Below, in pieces: positions 9,200 through 17,576 of a stretch of DNA of 64,000 bases (positions are counted from its first letter, which is position 1; the number at the start of each line of letters is the position of its first letter). This DNA comes from DASQYE01 sp036389675. Its GTDB lineage: Bacteria > Acidobacteriota > Blastocatellia > Pyrinomonadales > Pyrinomonadaceae. The DNA lies in contig DASVWI010000040.1 of NCBI GenBank assembly GCA_036389675.1, forward strand, positions 124,001 through 188,000, written 5' to 3'. The notes beneath the pieces are model-generated. The model saw nothing but the letters and a program-made list of their open reading frames with translations. It made no database searches and was not told the origin of the DNA. The position numbers and the translations under genes were made by a program.

Positions 9200-9595
9200 T
9201 TACCGTTCGGCTGCTAACAGAACCGCTCTCTCATCATTGGCCGCGCGTGCAATGATTCGCCGAAACTCTTCAAGGGGCGCTGCCAGCTTGACCGTCAGGA
9301 TGGAGCGCCGGGCGTTGAGCACCCAATCATATTTGAACGCGAGGCCGTCCAGTTCCGCACCGCTCAGGCGAAACGCCTCACGCAGCAGACGCTTGGCGCG
9401 ATTGCGCTCCACGGAATTGCCTGTCGCCTTGCGTGACGCCGTGATGCCTAGTCTATGATGCTGTAAATCGTTAGGTAGTACGAAAGCAGTCATCAAGCGG
9501 CCATCATAACGCCTCCCGCTTGCATAGACGCGGCGAAACTCGTCAGAAGCGCGCAAGTGAGCTTGTTTGGACAAACGGCCTTCAGGCGGTATCAA
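9200..9595 (-). CDS. rnpA: Ribonuclease P protein component
   Basis: Protein subunit of RNase P, which trims tRNA 5' leaders. 131 residues with the RNR motif in NSVERNRAKRLLREAFR and an upstream RLGITASRKATGN strand. The start is TTG at 9595, overlapping the rpmH stop (TTGA), which suggests translational coupling. A later start within MTAFVLP would remove conserved residues. Confidence 0.93.
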   Translation of the reverse strand: MIPPEGRLSKQAHLRASDEFRRVYASGRRYDGRLMTAFVLPNDLQHHRLGITASRKATGNSVERNRAKRLLREAFRLSGAELDGLAFKYDWVLNARRSILTVKLAAPLEEFRRIIARAANDERAVLLAAER

Positions 9596-9738
9596 TAATG
9601 CGAAGGCGTGAGGCGCTTACGCCCCTTGGCGCGGCGACGCTTCAGCACCAGTCGGCCATTCTTGGTCGCCATGCGCGCCCTGAAGCCATGCGTCTTGGCC
9701 CGGCGTCGATTGTTAGGTTGAAATGTGCGCTTCGTCAT
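9592..9738 (-). CDS. rpmH: 50S ribosomal protein L34
   Basis: Reading leftward from ATG at 9738 gives a 48-residue, strongly basic protein starting MTKRTFQPNNRRRAKTHGFR and ending in KGRKRLTPSHY. This is the universal L34 pattern (KRTFQP, HGFRARM). It overlaps rnpA by 4 bases and sits in the standard rpmH-rnpA order, opposite dnaA. Confidence 0.98.
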   Translation of the reverse strand: MTKRTFQPNNRRRAKTHGFRARMATKNGRLVLKRRRAKGRKRLTPSHY

Positions 9739-9990
9739 AGTCAGTTATTCTCCGGTCAAATGAAAAGTGTAAGACTAACTGCGACCTCACATATATGTCA
9801 AGAAACGAGGGCCTTTTCAGATCCCCCCAAATCCATTTTCGTTGCTGGAAGTCTCATACATAGCCCCCTGTTTTTACGCAAAAGGAAATGCCGCGGATGT
9901 CCTAAAACAGTTCAATAAGTAGTTTTGACCGGATCGCCGATTCAGAAAGAGCAGCCAATATTGAGGTTGCGCCAAGCCTCAAAAAAATAT

Positions 9991-10154
9991 TTATCCAGCC
10001 TGTGGATTTCCCTTGCTTCTAAGTTCCGATTATGCTAGTCTCCGCCCCGTTTCACCACCTCTTTGAACCTGTAAGTGCTTGATAAATAAATACTTAAAGC
10101 ATCACTTTAAGTTTACAGAGTTTTCCACAGGGCTGTGGAAAACCTTGTGGAAAA
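9991..10154. promoter_or_regulatory. DnaA boxes upstream of dnaA
   Basis: In the 589-base rpmH-dnaA gap there are near-consensus boxes TTATCCAGC (9991-9999) and TGTGGATTT (10001-10009). A tighter group follows: TTTTCCACA (10121-10129), TGTGGAAAA (10134-10142) and TGTGGAAAA (10146-10154). These probably autoregulate dnaA and could form the second half of a bipartite origin. A 17-base palindrome GTGACGCTCAGCGTCAC follows at 10266-10282. Confidence 0.75.
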
Positions 10155-10265
10155 CTTTTGGAGCGGGGGGTGAAAAAGTGATCAAGGGGTGCATTTACAA
10201 CACCTTCCGTGGGGTGACTCAAGGAAAAGCTTGAAAAGAAGAAAGAGAAGTACCTGTATTGTTTT

Positions 10266-10282
10266 GTGACGCTCAGCGTCAC
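10266..10282. promoter_or_regulatory. Palindrome in the dnaA leader
   Basis: GTGACGCTCAGCGTCAC is an 8-bp perfect inverted repeat around a single C, 45 bases before the dnaA start. A third GCGTCA follows about 12 bases downstream, then a T-run. It could be an operator for a dnaA regulator or a leader hairpin; I do not recognise the motif. Confidence 0.4.
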
Positions 10283-10327
10283 CCACAGCGTCAAGACTTT
10301 TTTGATGAGACAGGACGGATATAAACC

Positions 10328-11788
10328 ATGAGTACAATGATCGAGAATCGGCTCTGGAGCGATATTCTTCATGCCGTCGAAAAACGGCTCAACCGCCAGA
10401 GTTTCGAGACATGGTTTCGCCCCATACAGTTTGAGGGGTGCGATGATTCGGAGCAGGTCCTGCACCTGCGTGCCCCGAATCAGGTGGTGAAGGATTGGGT
10501 CAGCTCAAACTATTCGGAAGTCCTGGACGAATCGCTTGAGGAGCTTAATCTGGCCGAATACCATGTTGACTGGATGGTCGAGGAGGAAGAGGCCCGCAAC
10601 AATGAAAGGTTGGAGGAGGGCCGCGACGCCCAGAGCTACAGCCTCTCGGAATCGGCCACGAGCAACGGCAAGAGCAAAAGCTCCAGCCTCTTTACGCTTT
10701 TAGAGGCGGCTGAGTCCGACGGCCTGACACCGGCGGCGACCACCTTCGTCGACATAGAGCCGATAGACCTCAATCTCAATCCGAAATATACTTTTCAGAC
10801 CTTCGTTGTCGGTTCCTGCAATCAATTCGCTCATGCGGCCTCATTGGCCGTGGCCGAAGCTCCCGGTAAAACTTACAATCCGCTCTATATTTACGGCGGA
10901 GTGGGTTTAGGCAAGACGCACCTGATGCATGCCGCCGGTCATGCCATCAAGGAACGCAACCGTCACCTGCGCCTCTCTTATATTTCCGCCGAAAAGTTCA
11001 TGAACGAGCTGATCAACGCCATTCGTTATGACAAGGCGCAGACTTTTCGTGAGAAATATCGCTCGATTGATGTGCTGCTGATGGACGACATACAGTTCAT
11101 GGCCGGAAAGGAGCGCACGCAGGAGGAGTTTTTCCATACCTTCAATGCTCTCTATGACGGGCAGAAACAGATAGTCATCACATCGGACTGCCCGCCAAGG
11201 GAAATCCCCACGCTTGAGGAGAGGCTGCACTCGCGTTTCGAGTGGGGACTGATCGCCGACATGGAGCCGCCAGACCTTGAGACCAAGGTGGCGATTCTCA
11301 AACGCAAGGCCGACCTTGATGGCGTACAGCTTCCGGACGACGTGGCCTTCTTTATCGCCAGCAAGGTGAAAAGCAATATACGAGAGCTGGAAGGCTCGCT
11401 CGTGCGTCTGGTAGCCATCTCGTCCCTGCGCGGCCTGCCCATCTCAAAGATGCTGGCGCAGGATGCGATTCGCAACATAGCCGAAGACGATCAACCTGCC
11501 GGAATCACCATTGACCAGATTCAGCAGGCCGTCGCGGCGCACTATCGCCTGCGCGTTGACGAGCTCACTTCAAAAAGTAATACGAGGCAGATTGCCGTGC
11601 CCAGACAGGTCGCCATGTACCTGTGCAAGCGGCTCACGAAACACAGTTTTCCGGAGATCGGAAGAGAGTTCGGAGGCAAGCATCACACGACCGTAATTCA
11701 CTCCGTGGAGAAGATCGAAGCGCTTGTTTTGAAGGATCAAAATTTCCACAGGGTAGTGAGCGACCTTATGGACAATCTTTGCAAATAG
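10328..11788 (+). CDS. dnaA: Chromosomal replication initiator DnaA
   Basis: AAA+ initiator that binds the DnaA boxes and opens oriC. 486 residues with all four domains: domain I (IENRLWSDILHAVEKRLNRQSFETWFRP), a variable acidic/serine linker, the AAA+ core with Walker A GGVGLGKTHLMHA (about residue 189) and Walker B LLMDDIQF, and domain IV with the DNA-binding signature ending in GGKHHTTVIHS. ATG at 10328 has only a weak ribosome site; ATG at 10337 is an alternative. Confidence 0.98.
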   Translation: MSTMIENRLWSDILHAVEKRLNRQSFETWFRPIQFEGCDDSEQVLHLRAPNQVVKDWVSSNYSEVLDESLEELNLAEYHVDWMVEEEEARNNERLEEGRDAQSYSLSESATSNGKSKSSSLFTLLEAAESDGLTPAATTFVDIEPIDLNLNPKYTFQTFVVGSCNQFAHAASLAVAEAPGKTYNPLYIYGGVGLGKTHLMHAAGHAIKERNRHLRLSYISAEKFMNELINAIRYDKAQTFREKYRSIDVLLMDDIQFMAGKERTQEEFFHTFNALYDGQKQIVITSDCPPREIPTLEERLHSRFEWGLIADMEPPDLETKVAILKRKADLDGVQLPDDVAFFIASKVKSNIRELEGSLVRLVAISSLRGLPISKMLAQDAIRNIAEDDQPAGITIDQIQQAVAAHYRLRVDELTSKSNTRQIAVPRQVAMYLCKRLTKHSFPEIGREFGGKHHTTVIHSVEKIEALVLKDQNFHRVVSDLMDNLCK

Positions 11789-11812
11789 TTAGCTCACTTC
11801 AGGGGTTAAAAG

Positions 11813-12100
11813 TTTTCCACAGTACGCTTTTCGGTTAAGCTCTTTGTACATAACATTTAACTTCGAGTTTTCCACATTTCCACAGGCATCGCAATAAAGT
11901 GCCCTGTGGAAATGTGGAAAACTCTGAAAATGGAAAACTTTTCCACAGGCGCGCTCTCTTTTCCACAGCGATTTCCACAGCCCCTGTGGAAAACAATCCC
12001 TTTGCTGTCAACAATAAGGTGACTTTTCCACATTTCCACAGGCCCTACTACTACTACTATATATATATACAAGGTATTTAATTAGTTATAGTAGTAAAAG
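11813..12100. other. Chromosomal replication origin oriC (DnaA boxes, DnaA-trio, unwinding element)
   Basis: The 382-base dnaA-dnaN gap holds a dense array of 9-mers. TTTTCCACA or its complement is at 11813, 11868, 11913, 11939, 11959, 11985 and 12024; ATTTCCACA or its complement is at 11876, 11905, 11971 and 12032. The last box (12032-12040) is followed by GGCC and five CTA triplets (12045-12059), which on the opposite strand read as 3'-GAT repeats, the DnaA-trio motif. An AT-rich stretch (TATATATATAC and on to 12100) follows as the unwinding element. This is the layout of the Bacillus basal unwinding system. Confidence 0.93.
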
Positions 12101-12170
12101 GGCCTCAAGCTTTATGTCGTATAAAATCCGTAGTTGCAACAGCCATTATTCACAACAGAGGAGTTAGTAA

Positions 12171-13280
12171 ATGGAGTTCAGTATCAGCAAGAACGCTCTG
12201 CTAAAAGAGCTGGGTTTTGTCCAGGGCATTGTCGAGAAGAAAAACACCATCCCCGTCCTCTCGAACATCCTCATCGAATCCGTAGGCGAGAACACCATCC
12301 GCCTGATCGGGACTGATCTGGATGTGACCATCCGCTGCGAGACCGAAGCCGAGATCGGCAAGCCCGGCTCGATGTGCGTGCAGGCGCGCAAGCTCTTCGA
12401 CATCTCGCGTCTACTGCCGGAGGCGACCGTTCGTTTCCGCAAGGAAGAGAACGACTGGGTGACGGTCGATTGCGAGAACTTCCGCTCGAAGATCGCGGGC
12501 GTGGCGCGAGAGAGTTTCCCGGAAGTCCCCAGCTTCAAGTCCGCGCCGATGAAACTGCCTGCGGACATCTTCAAATCCTTCATCGACCGCACCATCTTCG
12601 CCATTACGCAGGAGGAGTCTCGCTACACGCTCTCGGGCGCGAAATTCATCCTCGACAAATCGGGCGCTAAGATGGTTACAACCGACGGACACCGCCTAGC
12701 CTATGTCGCACGTCAGGATTTGGGTAAAAACGCGTCTAAGGAGGCAATAGACGCTCTTATACCCCGTAAGACGCTGGCAGAGCTGACCAAGTTGACGGCC
12801 AACTACGAAGGCGAGATAAGTCTCGGCGCAGACGAGAACCATATTTACTTCGAGGTCGGCCCGCGTCTACTGATTTCCAGAATGCTCTCGGGCCAGTTCC
12901 CGAACTACGAAATGGTGATGCCGAAGGGCAATGACAAGTCCGTGGTCTTCGACAACGTCTCGCTCAATCAGGCGATACGCCGCGTCGCCCTGATGGCCGA
13001 CGACCGCTCGCACGCCATACGCTTTCATCTCGCGCCCAATCAGCTACAGATCAGCTCGCAGAACGCCGAAGAGGGCGAGGCACGCGAAACGGTCGCCACC
13101 GAATACAACGGCGACGTGGTCGAGATAGGCTTCAACGCCCAGTACCTACAGGATTTCCTCAACGTCGTCGGCGAAGGCCAGACCGCCTTCGAGTTCAAAG
13201 ACGGCAACTCGCAGGCGCAGCTGCGACCGACCACGACAGACTACGAATACAAGTACGTCGTGATGCCGATGCGAATTTGA
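12171..13280 (+). CDS. dnaN: DNA polymerase III beta subunit (sliding clamp)
   Basis: Ring-shaped processivity clamp. 369 residues, normal length, three clamp domains: MEFSISKNALLKELGFVQGIVEKKNTIPVLSNILIE opens domain 1, and the TDGHRLAYVARQDL loop and the C-terminal YKYVVMPMRI are typical. ATG at 12171 has a good GAGGAG ribosome site. Followed by a strong terminator, so separate from recF. Confidence 0.98.
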   Translation: MEFSISKNALLKELGFVQGIVEKKNTIPVLSNILIESVGENTIRLIGTDLDVTIRCETEAEIGKPGSMCVQARKLFDISRLLPEATVRFRKEENDWVTVDCENFRSKIAGVARESFPEVPSFKSAPMKLPADIFKSFIDRTIFAITQEESRYTLSGAKFILDKSGAKMVTTDGHRLAYVARQDLGKNASKEAIDALIPRKTLAELTKLTANYEGEISLGADENHIYFEVGPRLLISRMLSGQFPNYEMVMPKGNDKSVVFDNVSLNQAIRRVALMADDRSHAIRFHLAPNQLQISSQNAEEGEARETVATEYNGDVVEIGFNAQYLQDFLNVVGEGQTAFEFKDGNSQAQLRPTTTDYEYKYVVMPMRI

Positions 13281-13310
13281 CGTAAGCGCTCGCCTTACTC
13301 ACTTGAAAGC

Positions 13311-13362
13311 GAAAGACGCTGCTCCTTCTGACAGGAAGAAGCAGCGTCTTTCAATATTTTTG
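13311..13362 (+). terminator. Rho-independent terminator after dnaN
   Basis: GAAAGACGCTGCT and AGCAGCGTCTTTC form a 13-bp stem with a T-rich tail (TCAATATTTTT), 31 bases after the dnaN stop. Confidence 0.85.
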
Positions 13363-13484
13363 AAGCTGTGTCGGGAAAATGGCATGAAACTTTCAAAATA
13401 ACTATGGCAATTTAAATTTAATTTACGGAAAGAATCAGCCGGCGATGAGAGGCGCAAAGGTGCGCTCTATGTTAAAATCATTGC

Positions 13485-14636
13485 ATGCTGCTCGAAACAC
13501 TTGAGGCTCACAATTTCAGGAATCTGAGCGGCAAAGTCTCCTGGGGCGCAGGTCTCAACATCATCTACGGCGACAACGGACAGGGCAAGACCAACTGGCT
13601 TGAGGCCATCTACCTGCTCGCTACCACCAAATCCTTTCGCACGCAGCGCCCGCACGAAGCCATCCGTTTCGGTGAAGAGCTGGCGGTCGTGCGTGGCCGC
13701 GTGGGCCGCACCAGCGAGGTTCACCGCGACCTACAGGTGACGCTTCAGGGCAAGATGAAATCAATCTCCGTGAACGGCAAGCGCGAGGCCGTCACACGTT
13801 ATCTGGGCCAGCTTCACGCCGTCGCCTTCACAGCCGACGAGCTGGATATCGTGCGCGGTATGCCCGACGCTCGCCGCAAGTTTTTAGACCGCGGCGTCGT
13901 TTCGCTTCATCCCTCTTACGTGCAGACGCTCAGCGATTACAACCGCGTCATCAAACAGAAAAACCGGCTCCTGCAAGACGCTTCGGAATCGGAGATGCGC
14001 GCCGACCAGATAAAGGAAATCATCGCGCCTTGGAATGAGCAGCTAGTCTCCTTAAGCGCCGAGATTCATCGCGCCCGCGCAGACTACGTGGAGCGGCTGA
14101 GGGACGTACTTGAGCGTCGTCTTTTCGGGCGTGAAGACATCACAATTCGTTACGTCTCGTCGCTCGAAGGCAAGGGCGATTTGAGCGATTACGAGGCGCT
14201 CATTGCCGACCGCCTTGCTCTGCGCCTGACCGCCGAAATCAGCGCCGGATACGCCCTCATAGGGCCGCACAGGGATGAGCTTGAGATATTGTTTGACGGA
14301 CGGGACATGCGTGCCTTCGGGAGTTCCGGCCAACAGCGTAGCGCGTTGATAATACTTGACTTAGCGGCAATTTCCGTGTATTATTCATGGCACAACGAGT
14401 ATCCGCTTTTCCTCATAGACGATGTGGATGCTGAGCTTGATCGCAAGCGCATCAGTAACTTGTTGGAATATCTCGAAGGGCGCACTCAGACGTTCATTAC
14501 GACCTCTAAAGAGAGCCTCGTCGAGCAGTTCGTGGCGCGCGCCAATTTATACGAAGTGGGGGACGGCAAAGCCACAGATAACACGGCCCGAACAGAGCTC
14601 ATTTCGTCAACCGCAGGGGCCGTTGAGAGCATCTAA
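13485..14636 (+). CDS. recF: DNA replication and repair protein RecF
   Basis: SMC-like ATPase that loads RecA at single-strand gaps with RecO and RecR. 383 residues. N-terminal LETLEAHNFRNLSG, Walker A GDNGQGKTN (about 30-38), the signature region FGSSGQQRSALIILDLA and Walker B PLFLIDDVDAELD are all present. Standard dnaA-dnaN-recF-gyrB position. Confidence 0.96.
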   Translation: MLLETLEAHNFRNLSGKVSWGAGLNIIYGDNGQGKTNWLEAIYLLATTKSFRTQRPHEAIRFGEELAVVRGRVGRTSEVHRDLQVTLQGKMKSISVNGKREAVTRYLGQLHAVAFTADELDIVRGMPDARRKFLDRGVVSLHPSYVQTLSDYNRVIKQKNRLLQDASESEMRADQIKEIIAPWNEQLVSLSAEIHRARADYVERLRDVLERRLFGREDITIRYVSSLEGKGDLSDYEALIADRLALRLTAEISAGYALIGPHRDELEILFDGRDMRAFGSSGQQRSALIILDLAAISVYYSWHNEYPLFLIDDVDAELDRKRISNLLEYLEGRTQTFITTSKESLVEQFVARANLYEVGDGKATDNTARTELISSTAGAVESI

Positions 14637-14697
14637 ATCGGGACGATGAAAGCGGCGCTCTTTAGCGCCGATCAGATCAAGCGAAGAACAAAATTTT

Positions 14698-17172
14698 ATG
14701 AACAGCCTTTACGAAGAGGAGACTGGTTTGGTAACAGCAACATCAACCTTATCAAAGAAGAAAAATATGGCCTATGATTCGACTTCGATCACCGTGCTCG
14801 AAGGACGCGATGCCGTACGCAAGCGTCCGGCGATGTACATCGGCTCGACCGGCGATCTGGGCCTGCATCATCTGGTTTACGAAGTCGTAGATAATTCGAT
14901 TGACGAAGCGCTCGCCGGTTACTGCGACACGGTGGAGGTCGCGATTCATCTGGATAATTCGATCACGGTCGTCGATAACGGTCGCGGGATTCCCGTCGAT
15001 TATCACAAGCAGGAAAAGCGTAGCGCAGCCGAAGTCGTCATGACCAAGCTGCACGCCGGCGGCAAGTTTGATTCAAACGCTTACAAGGTTTCGGGCGGTC
15101 TGCACGGCGTCGGCGTCTCCTGCGTCAACTTCCTGTCGGAAACCCTGCGTCTGGAAATCTGGAGGGACGGAAAAACCTACGAGCAGGAGTACGAGCGCGG
15201 CATTCCCGTCACCAAGCTTGAGCAGACGGGCAAGACGCGCAAGCGCGGCACAAAGATCACTTTCAAGCCCGACACGGAGATTTTCGACACGACCGTTTTC
15301 AGTTTCGACAAACTCTCCGAGCGCCTGCGCGAAAAAGCGTTCCTCAACAAGGGCATTCGCATCACCATCAAGGACGAGCGCGAAGAGACGGAGCGCTCGC
15401 ACGAGTTTTACTACAAGGGCGGCATCGCAGAGTTCGTCAAGCATCTCAACAAGAACAAGAACACTCTGCACGATAAGCCCATCTACTTCGAGCGCGTAGC
15501 GGATGCGCTCTCGATTGAAGTCGCCATACAGTACAACGACGGCTATGACGAGAAGGTCTACTCTTTCGCCAACAACATCAACACGGTTGACGGAGGCACA
15601 CACCTCTCAGGCTTCCGCTCGGCCTTCACGCGCACCATCAATGCCTACGCGCAAAGCTCAGGGCTCGCCAAGAATTTCAAAGGCTCGCTCTCGGGCGACG
15701 ATGTGCGCGAAGGCTTGGTGGCCGTGATCTCCGTCAAACTGCCGCAGCCGCAGTTTGAGGGACAGACCAAGGGCAAGCTCAACTCGGATGTGAAGGGCGC
15801 TGTTGAATCCTTCCTCAACGAGCGCTTGACGGACTACTTCGAGCAGAACCCGACCGTCGCCAGAAAGGTCGTCGGCAAGTCAGTTGACGCCGCGCGTGCC
15901 CGCGAGGCTGCGCGCAAGGCCAGAGAGATCGTCCGCAAGGGTGCAATCGGCTCGACCATGCTGCCCGGAAAGCTCGCCGATTGCCAGGAGCGCGACCCGG
16001 CCCTGTGTGAGATTTACATTGTAGAAGGAGATTCCGCCGGTGGCTCGGCCAAACAGGGCCGTGACCGAAAAAATCAGGCAATTCTGCCGTTAAAAGGTAA
16101 AATCTTGAACGTCGAGAAGGCCCGCTTTGACAAGATGCTCGGCCACGGCGAGATCAAAACGCTCATCACCGCGCTCGGGACAGGTATCGGTAAGGATGAT
16201 TTCGATCTCGGGAAACTGCGATATCACAAGATTATCCTTATGACGGACGCCGACGTGGACGGCTCGCACATTCGCACGCTGCTGCTGACCTTCTTCTATC
16301 GCCAGATGCCCGATCTGGTCGAGAGAGGCCACGTTTATATAGCCCAGCCGCCGCTGTTCAAAGTAAAACGGGGTAAGCGTGAGGAGTACATCAAGGACGA
16401 ACGCTCCATGGTGCGCTACATGATGAGGATGGCGACGGGCGATATCAAGGTCAAATCCGTCATGACAAACGCCGTGATAGAAGGGCGAGACTTGGCGCGG
16501 TCTTTGGAGCAGATGGTGGAATTCAAGCGTTACTGCGAGAAGGCCACCAGACGCCTCGGCGGCGACGGTCGCTTGCTGGAAGCGCTGCTAGCGGCTTTTG
16601 GCGGGCGCGAGGGCGTGCTGCGCGAGGACGGCGCTACTCTTCGCGGAATCTTTCAGGACGGCGACCTGATGGCACGCATAGAGGGCCATCTGGCTGATGA
16701 AAATTACCGGACTGACCTTTCAACCGATGAGGAGCACGGACTGTGGGAGATCGAGACCACGGCGGATTCCGGCGCAAGCGTCTGCATTGACTGGAATCTA
16801 GCCAGCTACGTCGAGTTTCAGAAGGCCGTGGAGCTTTACACGACGCTGGAAGATCGGCTGGCTGCTCCCTTCGTGGCCGGAGAGAACGGTTCAAGCGAGC
16901 AGATTCCGACGCGCGAAGCCCTGCTGGAGCGCGTGCTGGCGGTGGCGAAGAAAGACCTCATGATTCAGCGTTACAAGGGGCTGGGTGAGATGAACCCTGA
17001 ACAGTTGTGGGAAACCACCATGAATCCGGAGAAGCGCACGCTCCTTCAGGTGAAAATAGATGATGCGGTCGAAACCGACCAGATTTTCACTGTCCTGATG
17101 GGCGACGCCGTTGAGCCGCGCAGGAAGTTTATCGAGGACAATGCGCTGGACGTGAAGAACCTTGACGTTTAA
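14698..17172 (+). CDS. gyrB: DNA gyrase subunit B
   Basis: ATPase subunit of the supercoiling topoisomerase. The GHKL ATPase core carries the EVVDNSIDEALAGYC helix, VDNGRGIPVD and GGLHGVGVSCVNFLS. The TOPRIM domain carries the EGDSAGGSAKQGRDRK and MTDADVDGSHI motifs. Length (824) and an extra block around residues 570-710 match the long Gram-negative form with a TOPRIM insertion. The frame opens at ATG 14698; ATG at 14767 (MAYDSTSITVLEG), with AAGAAG upstream, is the more usual start and equally likely. Confidence 0.97.
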   Translation: MNSLYEEETGLVTATSTLSKKKNMAYDSTSITVLEGRDAVRKRPAMYIGSTGDLGLHHLVYEVVDNSIDEALAGYCDTVEVAIHLDNSITVVDNGRGIPVDYHKQEKRSAAEVVMTKLHAGGKFDSNAYKVSGGLHGVGVSCVNFLSETLRLEIWRDGKTYEQEYERGIPVTKLEQTGKTRKRGTKITFKPDTEIFDTTVFSFDKLSERLREKAFLNKGIRITIKDEREETERSHEFYYKGGIAEFVKHLNKNKNTLHDKPIYFERVADALSIEVAIQYNDGYDEKVYSFANNINTVDGGTHLSGFRSAFTRTINAYAQSSGLAKNFKGSLSGDDVREGLVAVISVKLPQPQFEGQTKGKLNSDVKGAVESFLNERLTDYFEQNPTVARKVVGKSVDAARAREAARKAREIVRKGAIGSTMLPGKLADCQERDPALCEIYIVEGDSAGGSAKQGRDRKNQAILPLKGKILNVEKARFDKMLGHGEIKTLITALGTGIGKDDFDLGKLRYHKIILMTDADVDGSHIRTLLLTFFYRQMPDLVERGHVYIAQPPLFKVKRGKREEYIKDERSMVRYMMRMATGDIKVKSVMTNAVIEGRDLARSLEQMVEFKRYCEKATRRLGGDGRLLEALLAAFGGREGVLREDGATLRGIFQDGDLMARIEGHLADENYRTDLSTDEEHGLWEIETTADSGASVCIDWNLASYVEFQKAVELYTTLEDRLAAPFVAGENGSSEQIPTREALLERVLAVAKKDLMIQRYKGLGEMNPEQLWETTMNPEKRTLLQVKIDDAVETDQIFTVLMGDAVEPRRKFIEDNALDVKNLDV

Positions 17173-17264
17173 TTTTTGATACAGCAGAAGCGCGGTCTGG
17201 CGAGACTATTTGACACACCGCGCTTCCCGGTTTACAATGTAATTCCTTTTCCTCCTGTGGATCT

Positions 17265-17302
17265 TTCCGCTGCATATATCGCGTATGCAGCGGAATTTTT
17301 TT
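17265..17302 (+). terminator. Rho-independent terminator after gyrB
   Basis: TTCCGCTGCATA and TATGCAGCGGAA form a perfect 12-bp stem with a 7-base loop, followed by seven T residues. Confidence 0.92.
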
Positions 17303-17330
17303 GCCCACTCGGCGTTTGTTCCCGCCCCCG

Positions 17331-17576
17331 CTATTTTTTGTCGTCCGAAGGCAGCGAGGTCTTGATATCGTCCAAATTCAGACGGTCAGCTTCCGCTACG
17401 CCGTGCTGGTTATAATAGCCGCCGGGCGCAAATTGTCCTGATTCACCGATATCGAGCGAGCGCTGGTCGTTGGCCGGATTATTTTCTTCCACAGCATTGG
17501 GCGTAGTATCCGGTTTCAAATCCGGGTCAGCCGGGCTATCTCCGACAGTAGATTTACTAAAATTGTCATTTGCCAT
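17331..17576 (-). CDS. Small acidic hypothetical protein
   Basis: 81 residues from ATG at 17576 (MANDNFSKSTVGDSPADPD), with AAGGAG eight bases upstream. The longer frame to 17783 only shadows the end of the upstream gene and is rejected. Hydrophilic, rich in Asp, Asn and Pro, no signal peptide or membrane segment, probably disordered. The start overlaps the upstream MEMO-AMMECR1 stop by 11 bases, so translation is likely coupled. Function unknown. Confidence 0.6.
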   Translation of the reverse strand: MANDNFSKSTVGDSPADPDLKPDTTPNAVEENNPANDQRSLDIGESGQFAPGGYYNQHGVAEADRLNLDDIKTSLPSDDKK

